Below, in pieces: positions 6,406 through 13,741 of a stretch of 21,113 nt of DNA. The first letter of the stretch is position 1. Every line of letters starts with the position of its first letter. Both the position numbers and the translations under genes were made by a program. This stretch comes from Candidatus Segatella violae. GTDB lineage: Bacteria; Bacteroidota; Bacteroidia; Bacteroidales; Bacteroidaceae. The DNA is taken from positions 64,858 to 85,970 of the forward strand of contig DJSH01000070.1 of the NCBI GenBank assembly GCA_002440225.1. The letters run 5' to 3'. Below the pieces are notes generated by a model. The model was given only the letters and a program-made list of their open reading frames with translations. It made no database searches and was not told where the DNA came from.

Positions 6406-7782
6406 ATGGAAATAGTAATAGGATTAATCATAGGCCTTGCCATCGGCTTCTTCGTTGGTAAGTTGATGATGGCGAAAACGGCTGGCGAGGAGAAGGCGCA
6501 GCTCATCGCTAAGGCGCAAGTGTTGGAGAAAGAAAAGCAGAGCATCCGAGAGAGTCAGGAGGCTATCTTGCAAAATGAGCGTTCGCATCATTTGTCGGAA
6601 ATGCAAACGCTCAGAGAAACGCATGAAAAGCAGATTTGGGATTTGAAACAGCAGATGGCGAACGAGCGACAGTATGCCGCCAAACTTCGTGCTGAGAGCG
6701 ATGCGCAGTGGGAGCAAAAGTTGGGAGCTCTGCGACAGGAGATGCAGCGCATGAATATCGAGCAGCAGAAGGCTGCCGCCGAACAACTTGCAGCCAAGCA
6801 GTCTGCTCTGCAAGAGAACAACCGCTTGCAGATGGACGAACTGCTCAAACCTATCAAGGAGCAATTCGCAGACTTCAAGAAGTCGGTGGAGGAGAGCAAG
6901 ACGCAGAGCGAGGTAAGCAAGAAGGAACTGCAGAGCACCTTCGAGGCAACGATGCGCCTCTTCCAGCAGGAGCAGCAGCAAGCCGTAGCCAACCTCAAGG
7001 AGCAAACCTCGAAGATAGGTTCCGATGCCGCCAATCTGACTCGTGCCTTGAAGGGCGATAGCAAGATGCAGGGCGACTGGGGCGAGATGGTGTTGGAGAC
7101 CATCTTGGAGAATAGCGGTTTGCGAAAAGATGAGGAGTTCTTTATCCAGGAGAATACCAAGGACGAGAACGGCAAGAATTTCCGTCCCGATGTCATCGTT
7201 CGATTCCCAGAGGGAAGAAGCGTGGTCATCGACTCCAAGGTTTCGTTGACTGCTTATTCCGATGCCCTTGCCGCCGACAACGATGCCGACCGTGAGCGAC
7301 TGATGAAAGCCCACGCCCTGAGCGTTCGCAAGCATATCGACGAACTTGCCGAGAAGGATTACTCGCAGTTGGTGGACGATGCCATCGGCTTTGTCTTGAT
7401 GTTCATCCCTAACGAGACAAGCTATATCGCGGCGATGAAACAGCAACCTGACCTCAGCCGCTATGCCTATCAGAAGAAAATCATCATCATCTCGCCAAGC
7501 AACCTCCTTATGGCGCTTCAGCTCGCCTACAACCTCTGGCAGTATGACCGTCAGAACAAGAATGTGGAGAAGATTGTCAAGACTGCAGCCGACCTCTATG
7601 ATAAGGTAGCGGTATTTGAGGATACCTTCACAGGCATCGGCGACCTGATAACCCGTCTTTCTGGTACCTTCGACAAGGCGAAGAAACAACTCTACGATGG
7701 CACCGGCAACGTGATGCGACGAGTGGAGAGCTTGAAAGGTCTCGGCGTTACGCCGAAAAAGCAAATCAAGGGATTGGAATAG
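6406..7782 (+). CDS. rmuC: RmuC-family DNA recombination protein
   Basis: This 458-residue protein begins with a membrane segment (IVIGLIIGLAIGFFVGKLM, about 3-21), runs through a long Gln/Glu/Lys/Ala-rich coiled coil (about 25-200), and then has the RmuC domain (about 200-430), recognised by MQGDWGEMVLETILENSGL near residue 222. Asp262 (FRPDVIVRF) and Asp276-Ser-Lys278 (VVIDSKVS) fit the PD-(D/E)xK nuclease fold proposed for the family. In E. coli, RmuC limits inversion at short inverted repeats; the exact biochemistry is not settled. The length is normal. It is followed on the same strand, after a repeat-filled 80-bp gap, by the HTCS gene, and no terminator is visible between them. Confidence 0.94.
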   Translation: MEIVIGLIIGLAIGFFVGKLMMAKTAGEEKAQLIAKAQVLEKEKQSIRESQEAILQNERSHHLSEMQTLRETHEKQIWDLKQQMANERQYAAKLRAESDAQWEQKLGALRQEMQRMNIEQQKAAAEQLAAKQSALQENNRLQMDELLKPIKEQFADFKKSVEESKTQSEVSKKELQSTFEATMRLFQQEQQQAVANLKEQTSKIGSDAANLTRALKGDSKMQGDWGEMVLETILENSGLRKDEEFFIQENTKDENGKNFRPDVIVRFPEGRSVVIDSKVSLTAYSDALAADNDADRERLMKAHALSVRKHIDELAEKDYSQLVDDAIGFVLMFIPNETSYIAAMKQQPDLSRYAYQKKIIIISPSNLLMALQLAYNLWQYDRQNKNVEKIVKTAADLYDKVAVFEDTFTGIGDLITRLSGTFDKAKKQLYDGTGNVMRRVESLKGLGVTPKKQIKGLE

Positions 7783-7788
7783 AAAAAT

Positions 7789-7848
7789 AGAAATAAGAAT
7801 AGAAATAAGAATAAAAATAAGAATAGAAATAAGAAAAGAAATAAGAAA
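7789..7848 (+). repeat. five tandem 12-bp repeats (AGAAATAAGAAT) upstream of the HTCS
   Basis: Five contiguous 12-mers start at 7789, 7801, 7813, 7825 and 7837. The first two are identical (AGAAATAAGAAT), the third has one change (AAAAATAAGAAT), and the last two are AGAAATAAGAAA. The array fills nearly the whole gap between the rmuC stop (7782) and the HTCS ATG (7863) and ends 14 bases before that ATG. It contains no TAnnTTTG box. Confidence 0.9.
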
Positions 7849-7862
7849 AGACAAACCAGTAG

Positions 7863-10800
7863 ATGAAATACAAAGGCTTATCATATATACGAAAATGGCA
7901 ATGGGCCTTCTTGGGGCTCTTTGGCATGGTGCTGTGCTTGCAGCTCCATGCCCAGGAGCATTTGACCCGAAACATGCTCATGCTCTCGAATGTCAATACG
8001 GATAATGGACTCTCCAGTGCCCGTGTCTATTCGATTGTTGAGGCTGAGGATGGTGCTATGTGGATCAGTACCAAGCGAGGTGTGGATAGATACAATGGAC
8101 AGCAGGTGAGAAACTATACCTTGGCTACCGATATGCAGTTTAGCGATGCCAGCGGCAGAAACATCAAGTTGACCAAGGATAGCCAACAGCATATCTATGC
8201 TTACGACAACAAGGGAAAGGTCTATCTATATAATAAGGTGAAAGATACCTTCCAACTCCAGGTCAATCTCATCAATGTGCTTGGAGGCAGTATGGTGCTC
8301 AATGACTTGCTGGTCGATGACAAGGGATGTTTTTGGATGGCATTGGATAGGGGCGTGTATAGGATGCCCGCTCCAACTATTGCTGGTAGCCAAGAAAAGA
8401 CTGCGCTAGGTTCGCAAAACCAAGGAAAATACATTCTGAAGAACACGTATGTCAACCATATCCGATTCATTGGCAAACAGTTGTTGATAGGCTCTCCTTC
8501 GGGAGTCTTTGTCTATTCGCCGAATGCAGCCCAGCCTCGACTGGTGTTGCGAGGGTATTCCGTGCTCTCCTCTTATCACGACGTGAAGGCTCATCAGATA
8601 TGGTTGGGAACTTTCCATCGTGGCATCCTCCTGCTCGATGATAGGACTTGGAAGCCCTTGTCTTCCAAAACTTTATCTGACTCCAAAGCCCTTGCGAAAA
8701 ACTCTTCCTTATCGGATATTCCGCTTATTCCAGTTCGTTCCATTATCCCCTACGATGCTACCACCATCTTGATGGCGGTGGATGGAGCGGGTGTTTATGC
8801 TTACGACAAGAAGACGAGTAAGACGAGTTTACTCTTGAATACGGATGGCAGACCGGAGAATGTGTTGCAAGGCAATGGTGTCTATGCCCTTTGCAAGGAC
8901 CATTTGGGTGACCTTTGGATGGGTTCCTATTCAGGCGGCGTAGATTTGGCGATTCCGATGGAGCATACCTTGGAGTTCGTGCGCCATGAGTATCTCAACG
9001 GTCAGTCGCTCATCAACAATGGTGTGAACGATGTCTTGCAGAGCGTGGATGCACAGGGGCTGAACAGCAAGATATGGTATGCTACCGACAAAGGGGTGAG
9101 CATCTATGACGAGCCAACCCACCAGTGGCATCATACCTTATTTAATAAGGTGGCGCTTACCCTTTGCCAAACTGCCGATGGCAAGGTCTTGGTGGGTACC
9201 TATGGCGATGGCATCTATGAGATTCATGCCGATGGAAGCAGCAGTCGAGCCTATTCTGTGTCGAATGGCAAGTTGAAGACCGACTATGTGTACAGTATAT
9301 TCAAGGATAGTGAAGGAGGCTTGTGGATCGGTTGCTTGGATGGCGACCTGGTGCATATTCCATCTTCCTTGGAGAAAAATAAAAGTGTGGATAACTCTGT
9401 TATCTATCTGCCTGTCAATGAGGTGCAGAGTATCGTGGAGTCGCCAGACAAGAAGAGCATTGCGGTGGGTACCACCCATGGATGTTATCGCATCGACAAG
9501 CGAAGCCATCGTGTCAGTCGATTCTTCTATCCTGCGGAATTTCCAACTACCGATTGTAATTTCTTCGTCAATGCGATGGTCTTTCAGGATGCTCGGCATA
9601 TCTGGATAGCCACCGATGGAGGAGGTTTGTATCTCTATGATTGTCAGAAGCATCAGATCAAGAATTATACCACGTCGCAGTCCTTGCCTTCCAACACCGT
9701 CTATGCCTTGGTCAAGACGCCAAGTGGCAAGGTGTGGATGAGTACCGACAAGGGACTGGCTTTCATCGACCATGGCAAGGTGACCAACCTCAACTTCTTC
9801 AAGGGATTGGAGCGAGAGTACAAGCGAATGTCGGTGACTCAAACCTATGACGGACGAATGATATTCGGAAGCAGTGATGGAGCTGTGGTCTTGGCATCCA
9901 AGTTTGCCAAGGGATTGAATTATGCCGCTCCTCTGCGTATCACTAGCGTAGAGGTGGAGGGCAAGACTTTCGACGAGGCTGCCCGACAAGAAGACTGGAA
10001 TACCGAGCTTTTTGATATGTTACAGGCTGGCAAGATGAGCTTTTCTCACAGCGAGAATACCCTCGTCGTGCATTTCGAGAGCATCAACTATCCTTATCAG
10101 CACGACATCCAGTATCAGTATTACATGGAGGGATACGACCATCAGTGGAGTGTGCCTTCAGCCTACCAGCAGGCTCGTTTCGCCAACTTGCCTCCTGGCA
10201 GTTACACCTTGCACGTCAAGGCTATCGGTAGGAGCAACGGACGCGTGTTGGGAGAGAAAACCTTGCGCATCCATATCGCCCAGCCTTGGTGGAACTCTTG
10301 GTGGGCATGGGTCGTCTATCTCTGCATCTTGGGTACCATTGTCTATTTCGGATGGGATTACTACAGGGAGCGTTTGCATCGCAAGTACTATGATGAGAAA
10401 ATCAATTTCTTCGTCAATACAGCCCATAACATCCGCACACCGTTGAGTCTCGTACTGGCACCGCTAGCCGACTTAGCGAAGGATGCTACGTTGGGCGATA
10501 CGAGCCGAATGTTCTTGGAGATGGCGCAGCGCAATGGTGACAAACTCCTGAGAATGGTGACCGAGTTGCTCGATTTCCAGAAGATAGACCAAGCGAAGGC
10601 GCAAGTCCACTTGCAGCAAGTGGAACTGTCTGTCCTCTTGCGCCAGCAGGTGGATAAGTTCTTGATGTCGGCAAGCGAGAAACACATCAGCCTCCGATTG
10701 ACGGCCATTGAACAGCATACCTTCTGCACCGATCTCTCGATGATGGACTTAATATTCGAGAACCTCCTCTCCAATGCCGTAAAATATACAGGGGAGGGTG

Positions 10801-12143
10801 GAACCATCACCGTCTCTGCCTCGTTAGATGCGGCTGCCAAGCAAGTAATCATCAAGGTAAGCGATACCGGCATCGGCATCCCGAAATCCGAGACCAAGCA
10901 TATCTTCCAGAGTTTCTTCCGTGCCTCCAATGCGGTCAACTCCCAGGAGATGGGCAGTGGATTGGGCTTGATGCTCACCCGACAGCTCGTGCAGAAGCTG
11001 GGAGGCAAACTGTCTTTTGAGAGCGAAGAGGGCAAGGGAACGACTTTCGTAGTCGTATTGCCTGATGATATCGGATATATAGATGTTTCAAGCGATAGAG
11101 TCAAAACTTTAAGCGATGGTGAAGGTTGTGAGTCATTCCGAGCATCGATAGACGCTTCCGTTTCTTCCGAATCATTGAATCAGCAAGAAACTTCCGATGC
11201 CTCCGTGTCTTCCGATGAAAATTTAAAATCAGAGGATGTGGAAGTTTCTGAACTCTCCGTGAAAGAAAAGAAAGATGCATCTGATGAACTCCAAAAGGAT
11301 ACTCTCCTCTTTGTCGATGACAACGAAGACCTCCGTCAATACATCCGTATGGCTTTCGCCGACCAATACCATGTGGTGGATGTGGAGAGCGGTGAGACTG
11401 CCTTGAAGTACTTGTCGGAGAACGGTGAGTGCGATATTGTGGTATCTGACGTGATGATGCCAGGAATGCAGGGTGACGAACTTTGCCGCCGCATCAAGGA
11501 AAACAAGGAAACCAGTTGGTTGCCTGTCATCCTCTTGACGGCGAAGGCTGGTCGCGACTTCATGATAGAGGGCTTAGACCTTGGAGCAGATGACTACATC
11601 GCCAAGCCGTTCGATTCCGCCATCCTTGCCAGCAAGATTGCGAGCATGTTGAGGAATCGTCGCCGTCTGAGTCAATATTATATGGAGCGAAGTCTTGCCA
11701 TCGTCAAGAATGAAAATTCCGTTCAATCCGTGTCTTCCGATGAAAAAAATAAATCTTCCGAAGAAAAGAATACATCATCCGATGAAAAGAGCAATTCATC
11801 CGATGAGGAAAATCAGGTTGAACTGAATCCGCAAGACCAAGCCTTCGTAGAGAAGGCGACTCGCCTCGTCCTCGACAACCTGAGCGATACCGACTTCAAT
11901 ATCGACCGCCTATGTCGAGAGATGGCGATGAGCCGCACCCTCTTCTATGGCAAGTTAAAAACCCTTACCGGGCAAGGACCGCAAGACTTCATGCGACTCA
12001 TTCGTTTGGAGCAAGCAGCCCTGTATCTGAAGCAGGGTGAAAGCGTCTTGGATGTTTCCGTGAAGGCAGGATTTGTGAATGTGAAGTACTTCAGTACCGT
12101 CTTCAAGAAGCATTTCGGAGTGTCACCAAGCAAGTACGAATAA
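7863..12143 (+). CDS. hybrid two-component system sensor/regulator (HTCS) controlling a PUL
   Basis: This 1426-residue protein joins sensor kinase and response regulator in one chain. In order: a signal/anchor segment (about 10-30, ending LHAQ); at least eleven Reg_prop-type beta-propeller repeats (for example GGLWIGCLDG, HIWIATDGGG, KVWMSTDKG) to about 730; a Y_Y_Y domain (about 743-808); one membrane helix (about 812-834); a histidine kinase with H-box AHNIRTPLSL (His855), N-box NLLSNAVKYTG, DTGIGIP near 1000 and GSGLGL near 1030; a receiver domain with Asp1152/Asp1153, phospho-acceptor Asp1196 and Lys1248; and a C-terminal AraC-type helix-turn-helix domain (about 1340-1426). All catalytic residues are intact. 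Ser/Glu/Lys-rich linkers at about 1076-1146 and 1283-1322 flank the receiver and are longer than usual. The neighbouring GH5-SusCD genes are the likely target; the sensed ligand should be a periplasmic oligosaccharide. Confidence 0.96.
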   Translation: MKYKGLSYIRKWQWAFLGLFGMVLCLQLHAQEHLTRNMLMLSNVNTDNGLSSARVYSIVEAEDGAMWISTKRGVDRYNGQQVRNYTLATDMQFSDASGRNIKLTKDSQQHIYAYDNKGKVYLYNKVKDTFQLQVNLINVLGGSMVLNDLLVDDKGCFWMALDRGVYRMPAPTIAGSQEKTALGSQNQGKYILKNTYVNHIRFIGKQLLIGSPSGVFVYSPNAAQPRLVLRGYSVLSSYHDVKAHQIWLGTFHRGILLLDDRTWKPLSSKTLSDSKALAKNSSLSDIPLIPVRSIIPYDATTILMAVDGAGVYAYDKKTSKTSLLLNTDGRPENVLQGNGVYALCKDHLGDLWMGSYSGGVDLAIPMEHTLEFVRHEYLNGQSLINNGVNDVLQSVDAQGLNSKIWYATDKGVSIYDEPTHQWHHTLFNKVALTLCQTADGKVLVGTYGDGIYEIHADGSSSRAYSVSNGKLKTDYVYSIFKDSEGGLWIGCLDGDLVHIPSSLEKNKSVDNSVIYLPVNEVQSIVESPDKKSIAVGTTHGCYRIDKRSHRVSRFFYPAEFPTTDCNFFVNAMVFQDARHIWIATDGGGLYLYDCQKHQIKNYTTSQSLPSNTVYALVKTPSGKVWMSTDKGLAFIDHGKVTNLNFFKGLEREYKRMSVTQTYDGRMIFGSSDGAVVLASKFAKGLNYAAPLRITSVEVEGKTFDEAARQEDWNTELFDMLQAGKMSFSHSENTLVVHFESINYPYQHDIQYQYYMEGYDHQWSVPSAYQQARFANLPPGSYTLHVKAIGRSNGRVLGEKTLRIHIAQPWWNSWWAWVVYLCILGTIVYFGWDYYRERLHRKYYDEKINFFVNTAHNIRTPLSLVLAPLADLAKDATLGDTSRMFLEMAQRNGDKLLRMVTELLDFQKIDQAKAQVHLQQVELSVLLRQQVDKFLMSASEKHISLRLTAIEQHTFCTDLSMMDLIFENLLSNAVKYTGEGGTITVSASLDAAAKQVIIKVSDTGIGIPKSETKHIFQSFFRASNAVNSQEMGSGLGLMLTRQLVQKLGGKLSFESEEGKGTTFVVVLPDDIGYIDVSSDRVKTLSDGEGCESFRASIDASVSSESLNQQETSDASVSSDENLKSEDVEVSELSVKEKKDASDELQKDTLLFVDDNEDLRQYIRMAFADQYHVVDVESGETALKYLSENGECDIVVSDVMMPGMQGDELCRRIKENKETSWLPVILLTAKAGRDFMIEGLDLGADDYIAKPFDSAILASKIASMLRNRRRLSQYYMERSLAIVKNENSVQSVSSDEKNKSSEEKNTSSDEKSNSSDEENQVELNPQDQAFVEKATRLVLDNLSDTDFNIDRLCREMAMSRTLFYGKLKTLTGQGPQDFMRLIRLEQAALYLKQGESVLDVSVKAGFVNVKYFSTVFKKHFGVSPSKYE
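11202..11221 (+). repeat. exact 20-bp repeat, copy 1, in the kinase-receiver linker
   Basis: TCCGTGTCTTCCGATGAAAA codes SVSSDEN (residues 1114-1120). It lies in a Ser/Glu/Lys-rich linker between the ATPase domain and the receiver domain. An identical copy in the same reading frame is at 11727-11746, on the other side of the receiver. Confidence 0.9.
11727..11746 (+). repeat. exact 20-bp repeat, copy 2, in the receiver-HTH linker
   Basis: This copy is identical to 11202-11221 and codes SVSSDEK (residues 1289-1295). It is followed by further degenerate (T)CNTCCGA(T/A)GA(A/G) units up to about 11810, coding SSEEK, SSDEK and SSDEE, so this linker is itself a decayed tandem repeat. Confidence 0.9.
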
Positions 12144-12218
12144 AATGAGCAATACGAATAATAGATAAAGTGAGATAACTCTCTCTACTATCTGATATTC
12201 TGTTAGTTATATATGCAT

Positions 12219-12263
12219 AAAAGGTTTCAAACCTGGCGATAAGTCAGATTTGAAACCTTTTTT
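12219..12263 (+). terminator. intrinsic terminator of the HTCS gene
   Basis: AAAAGGTTTCAAA (12219-12231) pairs perfectly with TTTGAAACCTTTT (12249-12261), with a 17-base loop and T residues continuing to 12263. It lies 75 bp past the HTCS stop codon. The A-run on the left side also allows function on the minus strand. Confidence 0.8.
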
Positions 12264-12282
12264 GTTTGCATTCAAACCTAGC
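12226..12282 (+). promoter_or_regulatory. direct repeat TTCAAACCTRGC, candidate HTCS-binding region
   Basis: TTCAAACCTGGC (12226-12237) and TTCAAACCTAGC (12271-12282) match at 11 of 12 positions and start 45 bp apart. The second copy lies where a -33 element would be for the promoter at 12299. An inverted copy of its core, CTAGGTTT, occurs at 12369-12376 in the leader. An AraC-type activator such as the HTCS often binds direct repeats next to -35/-33, so these are candidate sites; the first copy overlaps the terminator stem. Confidence 0.4.
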
Positions 12283-12298
12283 TTTTCTTCCTTTTCTA

Positions 12299-12306
12299 TA
12301 CTTTTG
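12299..12306 (+). promoter_or_regulatory. -7 promoter box of the GH5-SusCD operon
   Basis: TACTTTTG matches TAnnTTTG. No -33 TTTG is present at the usual distance, as expected for a promoter that needs an activator. The leader to the GH5 ATG would be about 75-80 bases. Confidence 0.6.
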
Positions 12307-12310
12307 CAAC

Positions 12311-12330
12311 CGAGTTCTAACAACAACTCG
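12311..12330 (+). other. 5' stem-loop at the predicted start of the PUL mRNA
   Basis: CGAGTT (12311-12316) pairs with AACTCG (12325-12330) around an 8-base loop. It starts four bases past the -7 box, so it would be at the very 5' end of the message, where such stems commonly slow decay. Confidence 0.4.
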
Positions 12331-12389
12331 CAATGAATAAACAATAACGAATAAACAGCAACTATAAACTAGGTTTAAAAAACTTAATA

Positions 12390-13667
12390 ATGAAAAGGAA
12401 CTTTTTGAAAACCTGCTTGCTTATCGCAAGTATGTTCACTACGTTTTCTTGTAGTGCTAGTCCATCGGTGATGGATACTCCGAGTGACCCTACCGCCTCT
12501 GGCAATGGTTCGGCATCAGGCACTCCTTCCGCCTCTGGCAATACGAATGGCACGAGCGAATCCATCCCTACCGCCCAGCAATGGAACAAGGACGTGATTG
12601 GCTGGAACCTCGGCAATGAGTTTGAATGCTCTGCTCCAGGACAGGACGGCGAGTCGATGCAAATTGGCAATCCGGATGGCTCCATCAATGCGGAGACTGC
12701 TTGGGGCAATGCCGTTGTCACCAAGAAGATGATTGTCGCCGTGAAGAAGGCGGGCTTCAATGCCGTCCGTATTCCTATCCGTTGGCAATGCCACATCACC
12801 AACGCTCAGGCGATGAGCATCGACAAGGCTTGGATTGCTCGTATCAAGGAAGTCGTGGGCTGGTGCCTCGGCAACGACTTGAAGGTCATCATCAATGTGC
12901 ATCATGAGAAATGGCTGGAAGGTCGTCCTACCTATCAATATAAAGATGAGAACTGCCAGAAACTCGCTCTCCTCTGGATGAACATCGCCTCAGAGTTTGC
13001 CAACTATGATTATCGCTTGGCTTTCGCTGGTACCAACGAGGTCCACATCAAGGACAACTGGGGCAAACCTACTGCCGAGAACCTCGAAGTGCAGAATGCT
13101 TACAACCAGACTTTCGTGGATATGGTTCGTGCCACAGGAGGCAACAACCTCAAGCGCCATCTCATCGTACAGACTTACGTTTGCAACCCTTGGTTTGGTA
13201 TCGAGAATGGTGATTTCATCATTCCGAAGGATGCCGAAGGCAATGGTAACAACTATATGAGTGTGGAGTTCCACTACTATCAGCCTTGGAGCTACGCTGG
13301 CGATTGCACCTACGATTACTGGGGCGATGCCTATAAGCAGTATGGTAAGATTCCTGATAGTAATGAGAAATCGATGACCGACTTCTTTAATACGGTGGTG
13401 AATACCTGGAGCAGCAAAGGCTTGGGCATCGTGATAGGAGAGTGGGGGGTAACCGACCACTACAAGTCAAACTCCGAGAAAGTGCATGAGAATATGACTT
13501 ATTACTGCAAGTTCTTGACTACCGAGGCACGCAAGCGCGGTTTCTCCACCTTTGTCTGGGACAACAATCACTTCGGCAACGGCTCAGAGAAGTATGGCAT
13601 CTTCGACCGCTTCAAGAGCATGAAGGTCAATGCCCCTTGGATTCTCGAAGGAATCTTTGGAAAGTGA
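12390..13667 (+). CDS. GH5-family endo-beta-glucanase, surface lipoprotein
   Basis: This 425-residue enzyme should cut internal beta-1,4 bonds of a beta-glucan-type polymer with retention. A lipoprotein signal places the acylated Cys at residue 21 (TTFSC). A Gly/Ser/Thr/Pro-rich linker (about 29-61) leads to the catalytic (beta/alpha)8 domain: GWNLGNEFEC, VRIPIRWQCH, INVHHEKW, the acid/base Glu217 in FAGTNEVHI, and the nucleophile Glu351 in IGEWGV. Motif spacing and the GWNLGN start resemble subfamily GH5_4, whose members act on xyloglucan, mixed-linkage glucan or glucomannan; this subfamily call is tentative. It is the first gene after the operon promoter and 74 bp before SusC. In most PULs GH5 follows the SusCD pair, so the order is slightly unusual. 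The enzyme is probably on the cell surface. Confidence 0.92.
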   Translation: MKRNFLKTCLLIASMFTTFSCSASPSVMDTPSDPTASGNGSASGTPSASGNTNGTSESIPTAQQWNKDVIGWNLGNEFECSAPGQDGESMQIGNPDGSINAETAWGNAVVTKKMIVAVKKAGFNAVRIPIRWQCHITNAQAMSIDKAWIARIKEVVGWCLGNDLKVIINVHHEKWLEGRPTYQYKDENCQKLALLWMNIASEFANYDYRLAFAGTNEVHIKDNWGKPTAENLEVQNAYNQTFVDMVRATGGNNLKRHLIVQTYVCNPWFGIENGDFIIPKDAEGNGNNYMSVEFHYYQPWSYAGDCTYDYWGDAYKQYGKIPDSNEKSMTDFFNTVVNTWSSKGLGIVIGEWGVTDHYKSNSEKVHENMTYYCKFLTTEARKRGFSTFVWDNNHFGNGSEKYGIFDRFKSMKVNAPWILEGIFGK

Positions 13668-13673
13668 TTTTAA

Positions 13674-13701
13674 GTGAAGAGTGAAGAACGAAGAGTGAAG
13701 A
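13674..13701 (+). repeat. GTGAAGA repeats between GH5 and SusC
   Basis: GTGAAGA occurs at 13674-13680, 13681-13687 and 13695-13701, the gap being filled by the related ACGAAGA. The array directly follows the GH5 stop codon and precedes the SusC leader. No promoter box or terminator was found in this 74-bp gap. Confidence 0.7.
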
Positions 13702-13741
13702 ATTCATTTGTAATTATTAAACTAAAAACAAGATATCAATT

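Noticed and set aside
6424..7884. Long antisense open frame (486 codons) opposite rmuC
   Set aside because: Leu/Ile/His-rich composition and no family motif; it is the mirror of the coiled-coil rmuC gene and runs into the 12-bp repeats. The rmuC frame has full family motifs.
12333..12347. Four-codon upstream frame (ATG AAT AAA CAA TAA) in the GH5 leader
   Set aside because: Too short to support, AT-rich leader makes such frames common, and no ribosome-binding signal was seen.
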